A DNA stretch of 64,000 nt from Mucor racemosus (lineage: Eukaryota > Mucoromycota > Mucoromycetes > Mucorales > Mucoraceae): contig JAPEHQ010000001.1 in NCBI GenBank assembly GCA_027405735.1, positions 1,736,001 through 1,800,000 of the forward strand, written 5' to 3'. Numbering within the stretch: position 1 is the stretch's first letter; the number at the start of each line of letters is the position of its first letter. A program made the translations under genes and the position numbers. Positions 24,880 to 35,090 of the stretch are shown here, piece by piece. The notes beneath the pieces were generated by a model. The model was not told the origin of the DNA and ran no database searches. It was given only the letters and a program-made list of their open reading frames with translations.

Positions 24880-27423
24880 CAAGTTGGAATTAGGTCAGCC
24901 CATTTGGGCCGATTCAGCCCAAATGGGCCGACAATAAATCAACGTTTTTGAATGGAAGGGAATTTGATTTTTTAAAATCTCGTATTTGGCTTCAGAAGTT
25001 CAGGGCATACATTGATATTTTTTTTTTGTTTGAAATTATTTTCATTATTTACTATTTATTAAATTTTGCTTTTAAAGTTTCCCTAATTTATATTCAAAAA
25101 TCTGAAAGTCATGCCTCCCGCTAACAGTAAACTCGCTATTAACGTACTTGTATCAATAAGCAAACGTTTCATCAACAACGTAGAGGCTGAAAGCATCTTA
25201 CGCGATAAGTACGATTGGAATACACCCCTTTTGAGCTTCAAGGGAGTGACAACTGGCCGTTCAGAGGTCAACAACAGAGTTCTGTATGATGTTGTCTTGA
25301 ACGAGGTACCAGGTATTACATTGACCATTAAGCAAGGTTGTATCAAGTATCTTGGTCCTGTTGAAGTCCCTGTTTCCGAAAGTACAGTAGCTCCAGAGGG
25401 TGTTAATGTACCCATCGCGAGCGAGGACCTTCTGGAGGACGCTATTCAGGAAGAAGAAGAGGAAGATGTTGAGATTGACTTGACTCCTGCTGAAGGATGG
25501 AGTGCTGGAGAAGTTTTTATTGATAACAGGCTTTGTAATGTAAGTTATCAAAATGAGAAAGCAAAACTAATGTTATCCAATGCAAAATATGCCACTCCCT
25601 TGGAATATTTCTTGTTTTTTTACCATTGGCCCACTTTCATCGCATCATTGGTAACATCAACATTCATGCAAGAAATGTTAACAATTCTTGGTCTGATCTT
25701 ACTTTCAATGAGTATTTGATGTGGATTGCGCTCCTCACTGTCATGACAGTACTTAAACATTCAGACCGTAAGGCATATTGGAGACAAGGATCAAGTCATT
25801 TTATGATGAGCATCAACTTCTCGAGATATATGTCGTTCAAACGATTTAATGATATTATGCGCATGCATTGTTTTGAAGTCCACTCTGCTGAAAAACAACA
25901 GCTTGATCCTTTGTATCAGATTCGCTCAACCATTGATGCATTCAACAGCCACATGGCAGCTTGTTTAGAACCTGGTAAGTATTTAGTAATTGATGAGTCA
26001 ATGAATCAATGGCTAGGTGTTGGAATGCCCAACTTGAAAAAGGTCCCAAGAAAGCCTCACCCCATCGGTCAAGAATTCAAAACATTGGCTGACCACCACA
26101 CTTTCTGCATTGTACGTATGGATACTGTAGGCGATCCTAAACCTAAGGAGTATGATAATGATGCTGGTATGCGTAAGCTGACAGCAACTGTCAAACGCCT
26201 GGTAAAACTTGGTTTGGTAGTGGTCGCACCGTGATTGCGGATTCTTGGTTTGGGTCACCAGAGATGACAACAATGTTATCTAATCTTGGATTATATTCCA
26301 TCATGCAGGTAACAAAGCGTCGTTACTGGCCCCGAGGTATGCCTACTACTGATATCGTAGAGCAAGTGGAAGAGGCTCATGGTAGTCATTACACGATGAT
26401 GAAAAACGACCTTAGTAGTGGTAGAATCTTTGTATGTGCCTATCGCGATAAGAAGGTTAAGGCCTTTGTATCGTCGTGTGGTACTACAATTATGTCAGGT
26501 CAAAAAACATTTGTAGGCTGTGATGGTCAACAAGTAACTATCAGACGACCTGCTGTAGTAGATGAGTATGAGACTCATAAGAGTGAGTAGATATTTTGCG
26601 TACATTAAAAGCATATACTGATGATCGCAATACTAGGTTCCGTTGATGCTGCCAACAATCTTCGTGATAATATGACTTCTTACCACGATATCATTTCCAC
26701 TGAAAGGTGGGAGATGCGTTTCTTCGGCTTCTTTTTGGGTATCTGTGAAGCTAATGCGTTTAGCTCTTTTCGAGTATTCGCAAAAGATGGGGAAATATCC
26801 CATAGTTCCTTCAAGGATACTTTGGCTTGGACCCTTCTTTCGCATTGTGAGGAGTTGGCTCGTGGTCCTGATGCCACTGAGTCGATTTCCAATGACCAAA
26901 GAGTACTTAGAAGTTGTGGAACGCATTCATATGTCACCATGAAAGGAGAGGATGGTAAAAAACGCATCAGATTAGGATGTGCCAGTTGCTATCGTTCTGG
27001 CTTATGTGGTACAAGAGTGGAAAAATCGTGTAGCTGCGACCCACATACACCTATGTGTAAATCGTGCTATACTGCACATTTACAGGACGTTTGGGCTCGC
27101 CAACAACATGTAAATAATTCTTTGTAACTGCAAGTATATTTCTATTAATTTTTTTAAATAAAATTGTCCTAACTTTCAAGAATACCAACTGTCTAAAAAG
27201 TCGGCCCAAATGGGCGTACTCAATTTTTGAAAAACAGCCTTCACAAGATGGACGATTAATGGCTCATTTATCACTTTTTTTTGAAAAAAACAAAAAAGAT
27301 CGTATAGAGAAACACTGTCTTCTCATGGCAGACTTAATCATTATTTGATATATAGTCTTTGTGGAGAAAAATTTATTTTTAAATGGTCGGCCCAAATGGG
27401 CTGATCGGGGTAATCTCTACTTG
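24880..27423 (+). mobile_element. piggyBac-superfamily transposon in a TTAA site
   Basis: A 2544-bp element flanked by duplicated TTAA (24876-24879 and 27424-27427). The ends are CAAGTTGGAATTAGG and, inverted from the right, CAAGTAGAGATTACC. The palindromic-type motif GCCCAAATGGGC occurs four times, twice near each end: 24898-24909 (inverse), 24917-24928, 27204-27215 and 27390-27401. The right arm of the surrounding inverted repeat has the empty target with a single TTAA at 32084-32087, which fixes both edges of the insertion to the base. It carries one transposase gene on the plus strand, now frameshifted. Confidence 0.93.
25111..27127 (+). pseudogene. piggyBac-like transposase (DDE_Tnp_1_7), two frameshifts
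   Basis: The reading starts at MPPANSKLAINVLVS. After an acidic stretch (IQEEEEEDVEIDL) it enters the piggyBac catalytic region: PLEYFLFF, IIGNINIHARN, YLVIDESMNQW (first Asp), VIADSWFGSPEM (second Asp) and, after the intron, SVDAANNLRDN (third Asp). The last ~45 residues are Cys-rich (CASCYRSGLCG, CSCDPHTPMCKSC), like the C-terminal zinc-binding domain of piggyBac transposases. A 54-nt GT-AG intron lies at 26583-26636. The frame shifts twice: at a T run at 25615-25621 and near 26210-26216. Each looks like loss of one base. As given, no full-length transposase can be made; homopolymer sequencing error is a possible alternative to real decay. Confidence 0.88.
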
Positions 27424-27460
27424 TTAATAATTGATTTTACTAATAAATCAATTTTTATAG

Positions 27461-27576
27461 GTCAAAAGTAAGTTTGTTCTGGCAAAGCATTGAATAAATT
27501 GGCTTGGGACAAAGAGGGTAAAAAGGTGGCAATAGGTTCCAGTACTGGTCATTTTTATCTGTATAACATTGGAGAG
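27461..27576 (+). pseudogene. Captured exon resembling dynein intermediate chain (left arm)
   Basis: A 116-nt segment bounded by a good 3' splice signal (TTTTTATAG) and a good 5' splice signal (GAG|GTAAGA). One frame reads KALNKLAWDKEGKKVAIGSS and then TGHFYLYNIGE, which resembles the last WD40 repeat region of cytoplasmic dynein intermediate chains (ALNRV.W...G...A.GDS.G.I.IYD.GE). An in-frame stop lies near the 5' edge of the segment, and no other exons of such a gene are seen nearby. It is therefore a captured fragment, not a gene. It begins only 34 bp from the piggyBac target site. Confidence 0.6.
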
Positions 27577-29380
27577 GTAAGACTAAAACTCAATGTAAAT
27601 CACTTTTAGCGCAGTAATTATGAAAGTAAGACTATATCATCATCAAATAAACTACCACACAATATTAACATGTATAAATTTTTACAGTAATAAGCTTGAA
27701 TCAAGTGAGTACAGCATCGTAAATTCTTGAAAAAGTTTTCAAGTATTATTAAATCTCTTATTTTTAAGACTTACAAGGCTTGTAAGCGGAATATTAATTT
27801 AGAAAATTATTTTTCTCCAGATCATCAATTTTGACATTTTTTTAATATTTTTTTTTCTGGTTTTGCAAATCTAAAGTTAATTATACTACCAATCATAAAA
27901 ACAAAAAATATACACATATGCAGAATTTAGCGCTCTATTTGCTCAATGAAAAATAATAAACATTTTTATTGCAAAATATTGCATGAAAATCCTTTAACCA
28001 AAAAACCGTTTTTGGGGCAAAAGTACAAATTTTCAATACTTGACATTTAATATTAAGCTTTTATAAAATGCGTATTAGCTATGGCTACAATTTTCTCTCA
28101 CAATGTAGTATATTTAAACGTTGATTTTGGTATCAAAATTTAATTTTTCTGTTTTTTGATCAAAATCATGAGTGTTGGTAAGGATAAAATGAGTCCCGAA
28201 AATGTCCGCTACAAAGTCTGAATTTTCAGACCGTACATGGTTAAATATAAGAAAAGTAAAAATAAAAGCGTTTTTTATTTAAAACTTAGATATATACCAT
28301 AGTATAAGATATTTAGTCATACAATCTTGCTATGCTCAATCACGGCGTTGCTTTACGGGCTCGCTTTTGCAATTTTTTAATGAACCTGAAGTGAACTAAG
28401 CTAGATTCCCATCATAAAATACCTAAATTAAATGTCATCTCATTTGAAACCATGCTATCAAAGATAAGACTATATAGTAAATAGACAATTGCATAAAGAT
28501 AGCAAGGGTATAATACTCAAATAAGAGATGCTAAAATACTAAAGTAATGTGGGATATCCTAAATAAAAGATACAAAAAGTACATGCTTATCAAGTAGAAC
28601 AAGTAAGGGCTGTTCTGAAAGCATGATTGACAAACTATATTTAAAACACCGTTCTTGATCCACCAAATCAATAACCAAACAACCCAACATTTATACTCAA
28701 AATTAATGGAATCGTTGACAATTGCAATGCAATTGCAAGATAGTAAATAATCACCAAATAATATAAATAGAGACGTAGAATAACCATTTTATTGCACATT
28801 ATCCATATTTTAATAAAGAAGGATTTTAACAGTATTCTTTATCGCTTTTTACACCCATATTTTACTGCAGAACCTATGACATGACAGCCGGTTTCTCTAA
28901 TAGAAAATTTTATGATTCTATTATAGTAATAAATATTGCCTATTTCGCTTAGTTTATAGTCCAGGCGCTGTAATGCTGCTTTTACATTGGCTAAAATGTG
29001 CAATTTAGAAGGGTTTTAAATGCGCTAAATAACGTAAAGCCTTGAAAATCCTTTTATACGTGCGCTGTTTCTCTCTTTTTGTTTTCATATTCCAAGGATA
29101 TATTCACCGTTTGATAAGGCATATCAGACTATCAAGCCGGTATTCTTTTCTTTTATCTGAATACGCCTTCTAACATAAGGGACTAATGTTTTTTAATATA
29201 ATATGTAGCAATCGTTATATTAGAGACTGATATTTTTACTTTACCGCATTTTAAGATCAAATATTATTATTTACTACTGTTATTGAACGTATTTCTTGAT
29301 TACCAGATCAAATCGCAGGCAATAATACTTATATCTATTCAATAAAAAGCTTACACTGGCTACAGGCTCACGAAATGTTC

Positions 29381-30129
29381 CACTACGGCCGACCTGTGCT
29401 GCACAAGATGATTTTTTTGTGCCCACTGAATATGGCTAAAAAGATAATAACAAGATGCACATGAGCACAACAAAAGAAACTGCACACGAGCACAACGCTA
29501 AGCCTGTATGTGCATAAGTATAGATGTTGCCCATGTGCATGACATTAACCCCGTGTGTGCATAATAGTAGCATTGCCCATAAGCATATCAGCATATCATT
29601 ATTATCCCTAATTGTGCAGCATAATAATAAAATCTGGCCATAAGTATCGAGCCGTTCTCAAAATTTTATTGCATTTTTTACTGAAATGAGGTTTTAAGTT
29701 ACATTTGCTCTTATTAATATAGATTATAGACAATACAATTCAATGCGTTGTTAATGTAGAGCAATACATGCAGGAGCCAATATATTTACTATTATCATCA
29801 TTTGTAAATATTTTTATAGCTATAATAATGTTTACAGAAACCTTGGTTTCTGCTCGAGCATAAACTTAAATAGCACTTACTGCTTAAATTTATATGCAAG
29901 TAAGCCAAACCTAAGATTATAGATGTTACTTTATTACTTATAAAACTTAAACAAATCAACCTTCTTTAAACTTACTATTTTAGTTTACGATTGTCAGCTG
30001 TAAAAAGATTTGTTTTCAAGTACATAAAGTACAGTATATATACATTCAAAACTATGGTAATTAGGCAAGACATTAAATGTTCTTTTTTTTTTGTGTTTCT
30101 ATATCATTTGAAATTTTATCACTTTCCTG
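29381..30129 (+). repeat. Block X', loop between the inverted arms
   Basis: 749 bp starting CACTACGGCCGACCTGTGCT, homologous to block X in the same orientation but somewhat shorter. It separates the two arms Y and Y'. Together with Y' it seems to form the complete 3.58-kb unit. A 79-codon frame at its right edge (29991-30230) is not convincing. Confidence 0.8.
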
Positions 30130-32960
30130 GAACATTCCGTGAGCCTGTAGCCAGTGTAAGCTTTTTATTGAATAGATATAAGTATTATTGCCTGCGATTT
30201 GATCTGGTAATCAAGAAATACGTTCAATAACAGTAGTAAATAATAATATTTGATCTTAAAATGCGGTAAAGTAAAAATATCAGTCTCTAATATAACGATT
30301 GCTACATATTATATTAAAAAACATTAGTCCCTTATGTTAGAAGGCGTATTCAGATAAAAGAAAAGAATACCGGCTTGATAGTCTGATATGCCTTATCAAA
30401 CGGTGAATATATCCTTGGAATATGAAAACAAAAAGAGAGAAACAGCGCACGTATAAAAGGATTTTCAAGGCTTTACGTTATTTAGCGCATTTAAAACCCT
30501 TCTAAATTGCACATTTTAGCCAATGTAAAAGCAGCATTACAGCGCCTGGACTATAAACTAAGCGAAATAGGCAATATTTATTACTATAATAGAATCATAA
30601 AATTTTCTATTAGAGAAACCGGCTGTCATGTCATAGGTTCTGCAGTAAAATATGGGTGTAAAAAGCGATAAAGAATACTGTTAAAATCCTTCTTTATTAA
30701 AATATGGATAATGTGCAATAAAATGGTTATTCTACGTCTCTATTTATATTATTTGGTGATTATTTACTATCTTGCAATTGCATTGCAATTGTCAACGATT
30801 CCATTAATTTTGAGTATAAATGTTGGGTTGTTTGGTTATTGATTTGGTGGATCAAGAACGGTGTTTTAAATATAGTTTGTCAATCATGCTTTCAGAACAG
30901 CCCTTACTTGTTCTACTTGATAAGCATGTACTTTTTGTATCTTTTATTTAGGATATCCCACATTACTTTAGTATTTTAGCATCTCTTATTTGAGTATTAT
31001 ACCCTTGCTATCTTTATGCAATTGTCTATTTACTATATAGTCTTATCTTTGATAGCATGGTTTCAAATGAGATGACATTTAATTTAGGTATTTTATGATG
31101 GGAATCTAGCTTAGTTCACTTCAGGTTCATTAAAAAATTGCAAAAGCGAGCCCGTAAAGCAACGCCGTGATTGAGCATAGCAAGATTGTATGACTAAATA
31201 TCTTATACTATGGTATATATCTAAGTTTTAAATAAAAAAACGCTTTTATTTTTACTTTTCTTATATTTAACCATGTACGGTCTGAAAATTCAGACTTTGT
31301 AGCGGACATTTTCGGGACTCATTTTATCCTTACCAACACTCATGATTTTGATCAAAAAACAGAAAAATTAAATTTTGATACCAAAATCAACGTTTAAATA
31401 TACTACATTGTGAGAGAAAATTGTAGCCATAGCTAATACGCATTTTATAAAAGCTTAATATTAAATGTCAAGTATTGAAAATTTGTACTTTTGCCCCAAA
31501 AACGGTTTTTTGGTTAAAGGATTTTCATGCAATATTTTGCAATAAAAATGTTTATTATTTTTCATTGAGCAAATAGAGCGCTAAATTCTGCATATGTGTA
31601 TATTTTTTTGTTTTTATGATTGGTAGTATAATTAACTTTAGATTTGCAAAACCAGAAAAAAAAATTAAAAAAATGTCAAAATTGATGATCTGGAGAAAAA
31701 TAATTTTCTAAATTAATATTCCGCTTACAAGCCTTGTAAGTCTTAAAAATAAGAGATTTAATAATACTTGAAAACTTTTTCAAGAATTTACGATGCTGTA
31801 CTCACTTGATTCAAGCTTATTACTGTAAAAATTTATACATGTTAATATTGTGTGGTAGTTTATTTGATGATGATATAGTCTTACTTTCATAATTACTGCG
31901 CTAAAAGTGATTTACATTGAGTTTTAGTCTTACCTCTCCAATGTTATACACATAAAAAATGACCAGCACTGGAACCTATTGCCACCTTTTTACCCTCTTT
32001 GTCCCAAGCCAATTTATTCAATGCTTTGCCAGAACAAACTTACTTTTGACCTATAAAAATTGATTTATTAGTAAAATCAATTATTAATTAATAACAAGCT
32101 AATAAGTAATAATTATGGTGTACCCCCTTTGATAGTTGGTAGTGGTGATATACAAGACAACATCTTGTTTTCCTCTTCTTAGCTGTTGGCCACTAAATAG
32201 AAATAAATGCTTTTTAGAAACTAAATAGACTAGTATGAGTTTATTCATTCATTGAAATCAAGTCAATAATACTATACATACTTTTACAATCACCAGTTTC
32301 TCTCCAGGTAGATATCGACTTTAGACCAAAAAAGCATTGATTATAACGTAGATAATGGAACAAAATGATTAAGTCCTGGACGCTTTTTTTGTTCGAAAAA
32401 GATATTATAACGCGCCCTAACATTAACAGTTAATAATTTATCTCCAAATAAACAATAGGAAAAACATGTACTTGTACCTGCTTCTTGATTTCAGTTTATG
32501 AAAAAATATTGGTCTTTTTGTTGTCATTTTAAACGTAAATAAAAGAGCTGAGGAAAGAGTAGGGAAGAAAAAGATTTTGTGTGTTACAAACAGGAATTTA
32601 CAAAGGCATAAATACTTTTAGTGTTACCAAACAGGTTGTTGTCGTTGTTCCCATTTGGTCCCCGAAAGAAGAACATGGGCAGAACTCTTTCAAACCCTAA
32701 ATTTCAAATTGATATATCTCGTCAATAAGACAATTCTGTTGAATCAAAGTAATTCACATCTGCTTTAAACCATTCAAATTATCTTCGTTAATTAATTATA
32801 TTATGATTGATATACTTTAATAAATTGACTAAAATACCTTGATCTTATTGCTCTGCTCATCTGGGCTGCAGGCCTGCTGATCTGGACAAATTTTTTTATT
32901 ATTCTGCCCATCTGTGCAGATCATTATGCCCATGATGGGAAGCATAGTTCAACCGTAGTG
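30130..32960 (-). repeat. Right arm Y' of the giant inverted repeat
   Basis: Inverted copy of block Y without the piggyBac element. It keeps the empty TTAA target (32084-32087) and ends in AACCGTAGTG at 32960, the inverse of the CACTACGG end. Small differences from Y include 3-bp insertions near 32870-32940. No supported gene. Confidence 0.88.
31934..32050 (-). pseudogene. Captured dynein-intermediate-chain-like exon (right arm)
   Basis: Inverted duplicate of the 116-nt segment in the left arm, with the same flanking splice-like signals. It is one base longer (an extra T in the TTTTT run), which shifts the frame before the YLYNIGE end, and it has an A-to-G difference changing the ST pair to SA. 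Confidence 0.55.
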
Positions 32961-33413
32961 ACAAACCTACATCATATCCAAATGATACAATCACATATTC
33001 CATTGTATATAATTTGTTCTCAAGTCATATCAAGAACCTCGATACCGGCAATTAATTAATAATCTTAATAACTAATTATATAAATGTCTAGAAACATATA
33101 AATATGAAGCATCAATGAATTAATAAAATGTATCTTTTAGCAAAGTATTTTCATATAACAATCTAGTTATTATATTAAATTAAGCAAAACCCATATATAA
33201 TAAATAACAACCAATAACGGAGTATCAGTTGCATATTATTAGTAACACCAACTTCTCTTTCTAACCATAGAATCAAAGTCAATTATATATCCCGATTGAC
33301 ATTCAATTGATCTATTACATACCTTGTGAATAATACAAGAAATTAATATCTCGATTTAGGTGCTTCATTTTTTACAATCAATTTTAGTCATCAAAAAATC
33401 ATGCAAAAAAGTA
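32961..33413. other. Right flank of the composite, no gene seen
   Basis: AT-rich DNA between the composite and the small hypothetical gene. The three bases after the CCGTAGTG end are ACA, against GCA before the left CACTACGG end at 23209. This is not a clean target duplication. Confidence 0.5.
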
Positions 33414-34187
33414 ATGGAGGAGTTTGCCATTGGAAACAACCATGGCTTTTCTATACTTGAAGATAAGATTGAAAAGCTTGTCGTCCAAGTTGAACTTGCC
33501 ACAATTGTTTTTTCTGTTAACCGTTTTGGTCCTGCCACTGGTTCTGGTCTTTTTTCTTCTAGCTCCTACGTTCCTAACAACGCATTTTCTGTTGAGGACA
33601 ATAGGTATATTTCGTCTCTTTTCCCTGCTGATCTATTAGAATTACAACATTCGATATATAGAAGATCTCCGACAAATCTAGCAGATCTTATCTATCCAGT
33701 AACTGGTTCCTGTCACCCAGGAACTAATAATAATGAAACATAACTTATAGCAATATTACCACTGAAACATAACATGTTATATCCATACACATTAATAATA
33801 ATATATATTGTCACATCTTATGGATCCCTGTCCATTAGATCTTATCACACAATTCCAATAACTATATAAACCCATATTTAATTCATTCTAATAAGCGGTT
33901 CTTTTTACGTTGATTTTAATTTACAAAGTCTCGATAAATCACCTGTATTGCAAACGAAGGATGCCAGTGAAAATTCTATCAGGGTTGCCAGGATAGATAA
34001 AGTAAATCAGTTTATCCGGGAACAAAGAGGTCTCGTTGCTAGGGATAAAGATTCTGAAGAAGAAAAAACAGCAAGGATCAATGCTGTGAAGTATCTTAAA
34101 AACCAACTCAACAATTTTTCGTTGATGGTTGCCAAAAAAATGGCCCTTGAGGTGGAGCAATCAAATGGGTATCAAAAAGATAATTAA
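33414..34187 (+). CDS. Small hypothetical protein, two exons
   Basis: I do not recognise this gene. Joining 33414-33604 to 33929-34187 across a GT-AG intron (AG|GTATAT to ACAAAG) gives 149 codons in one frame. The first exon starts MEEFAIGNNHGFSILEDKIE and is Ser/Phe-rich later. The second is charged and likely helical: DKVNQFIREQRGLVARDKDS, then KYLKNQLNNFSLMVAKKMAL. The 324-nt intron is long for this window, so the model may be wrong or missing exons. It lies ~450 bp from the 23.2-33.0 kb repeat composite and might be a fragment carried with it. Expression evidence would be decisive. Confidence 0.35.
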
Positions 34188-35004
34188 TATATCAAAGACT
34201 TATCAATTAATTTTATTAACTTGAATTGAACACATTGTTTAGAATGGTAACAAATGTAGCGGTTTTTCCGCCTCTGCTCCTTCATCCTCTTCCAATCTTT
34301 TCTCCTCTGACCCTTCCTCCTCCCTATATTATGTGATCCACATTTTTGCCAATGGTCGCTCTCCCTAAAAAATGCTGAAGAACAGTCTCCGGACGCGGCC
34401 ATCTAAAACTATTTCCAAGCTGTAAATTTCTAGGGAAAATTACCGGACAGTCCGAACGCGGCTGTTTAAATATCTCAAGCAACTGTGAGATGCAGGTATC
34501 AAAATTTCATACAAAAATTAAGGTTCGACTGTATAGCTATAAATTATTCAAAAGCTTATTTTACGTAATAAGATATAAAATACTAGCATACAACATTAGG
34601 CTAATAAGGGATTTAACTTGGAAAGTATAAGATGGTGTAACCAGATTCGAAAAGGTCTATAAAATCACAAATTATAACTGATCTATAAAGGTAGAATATA
34701 CGTGCTATTCAGTTAATTTTAAAATATATATTTGTCTTTGTATTCAAATACATGTTGGTGTTTTTTATTCGAAAAGATCTTCTGATAAATAATTTTTATA
34801 TTTTAAGAAAGTAAATGAGTAGTACAAGATAATATATCTAGGATTATTGTCGAGCCCAGCATATATTAGTAAATTTGGCTGGCAAAACCCGGCTCAATAC
34901 CAATACTAAATATGCTTAAAAATTGAAGGCATACTAAGCACGTGACCGACCATTTACGTAATAAAATAAGGTATATAATATTTTAAAAATTTAAAATCAC
35001 AACA
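34188..35004. other. Intergenic region, no gene seen
   Basis: AT-rich upstream region of the tRNA gene with no supported open frame. CACGTGACC occurs at about 34939. Confidence 0.5.
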
Positions 35005-35075
35005 GCTGGTATAGTATAGTGGCAGTACATCACGTTGTGGCCGTGTCGACGCAGGTTCGATTCCTGCTACCAGCA
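35005..35075 (+). tRNA. tRNA-His (anticodon GTG)
   Basis: A 71-nt cloverleaf. The acceptor stem GCTGGTA (35005-35011) pairs with TACCAGC (35068-35074), followed by discriminator A. The anticodon loop TTGTGGC (35035-35041) carries GTG, and the T arm contains GGTTCGATTCC. No intron. As usual for eukaryotic tRNA-His, the extra 5' G is not encoded (base -1 is A), so it would be added after transcription. The outermost pair of the anticodon stem is T-T. Confidence 0.95.
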
Positions 35076-35080
35076 TTTAA

Positions 35081-35090
35081 TTTTACTTTT
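35081..35090 (+). terminator. Pol III terminator T runs after tRNA-His
   Basis: Two TTTT runs (35081-35084 and 35087-35090) directly after the tRNA are the expected RNA polymerase III stop signal. Confidence 0.7.

Larger units (their letters stand above)
24010..29380 (+). repeat. Left arm Y of the giant inverted repeat
   Basis: Inverted copy of 30130-32960. Without the 2.55-kb piggyBac insertion and its duplicated TTAA the arm is about 2.82 kb, against 2.83 kb for the right arm. The segment 27428-29380 is 1953 nt and its partner 30130-32083 is 1954 nt. Long stretches read identical in inverse (for example GACATGACAGCCGGTTTCTC at 28878 and its complement near 30630). A 60-codon frame (24540-24722) is preserved identically in both arms but has no known motif. 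Confidence 0.88.
23209..32960. mobile_element. Composite CACTACGG-ended repeat with giant inverted repeat
   Basis: A 9.75-kb composite of four blocks. X (23209-24009) and X' (29381-30129) are direct repeats of each other. Y (24010-29380) and Y' (30130-32960) are inverted copies. CACTACGG starts X, Y and X', and its inverse CCGTAGTG ends Y'. X'+Y' together (29381-32960, 3.58 kb) look like one complete element, with ends CACTACGGCCGACCTGTGCT and, inverted, CACTACGGTTGAACTATGCT. Sequence near the ends is rich in GTGCCC/GGGCAC-like motifs in both orientations, as in CACTA-type DNA transposons. No transposase is encoded apart from the piggyBac insert, so the element is non-autonomous. Assignment to the CACTA (EnSpm) class is inference from the ends only. 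Confidence 0.7.

Noticed and set aside
23209..32960. A CRISPR array or phage-like system
   Set aside because: The window is eukaryotic; repeats are long, inverted or dispersed, without regular short repeat-spacer spacing.
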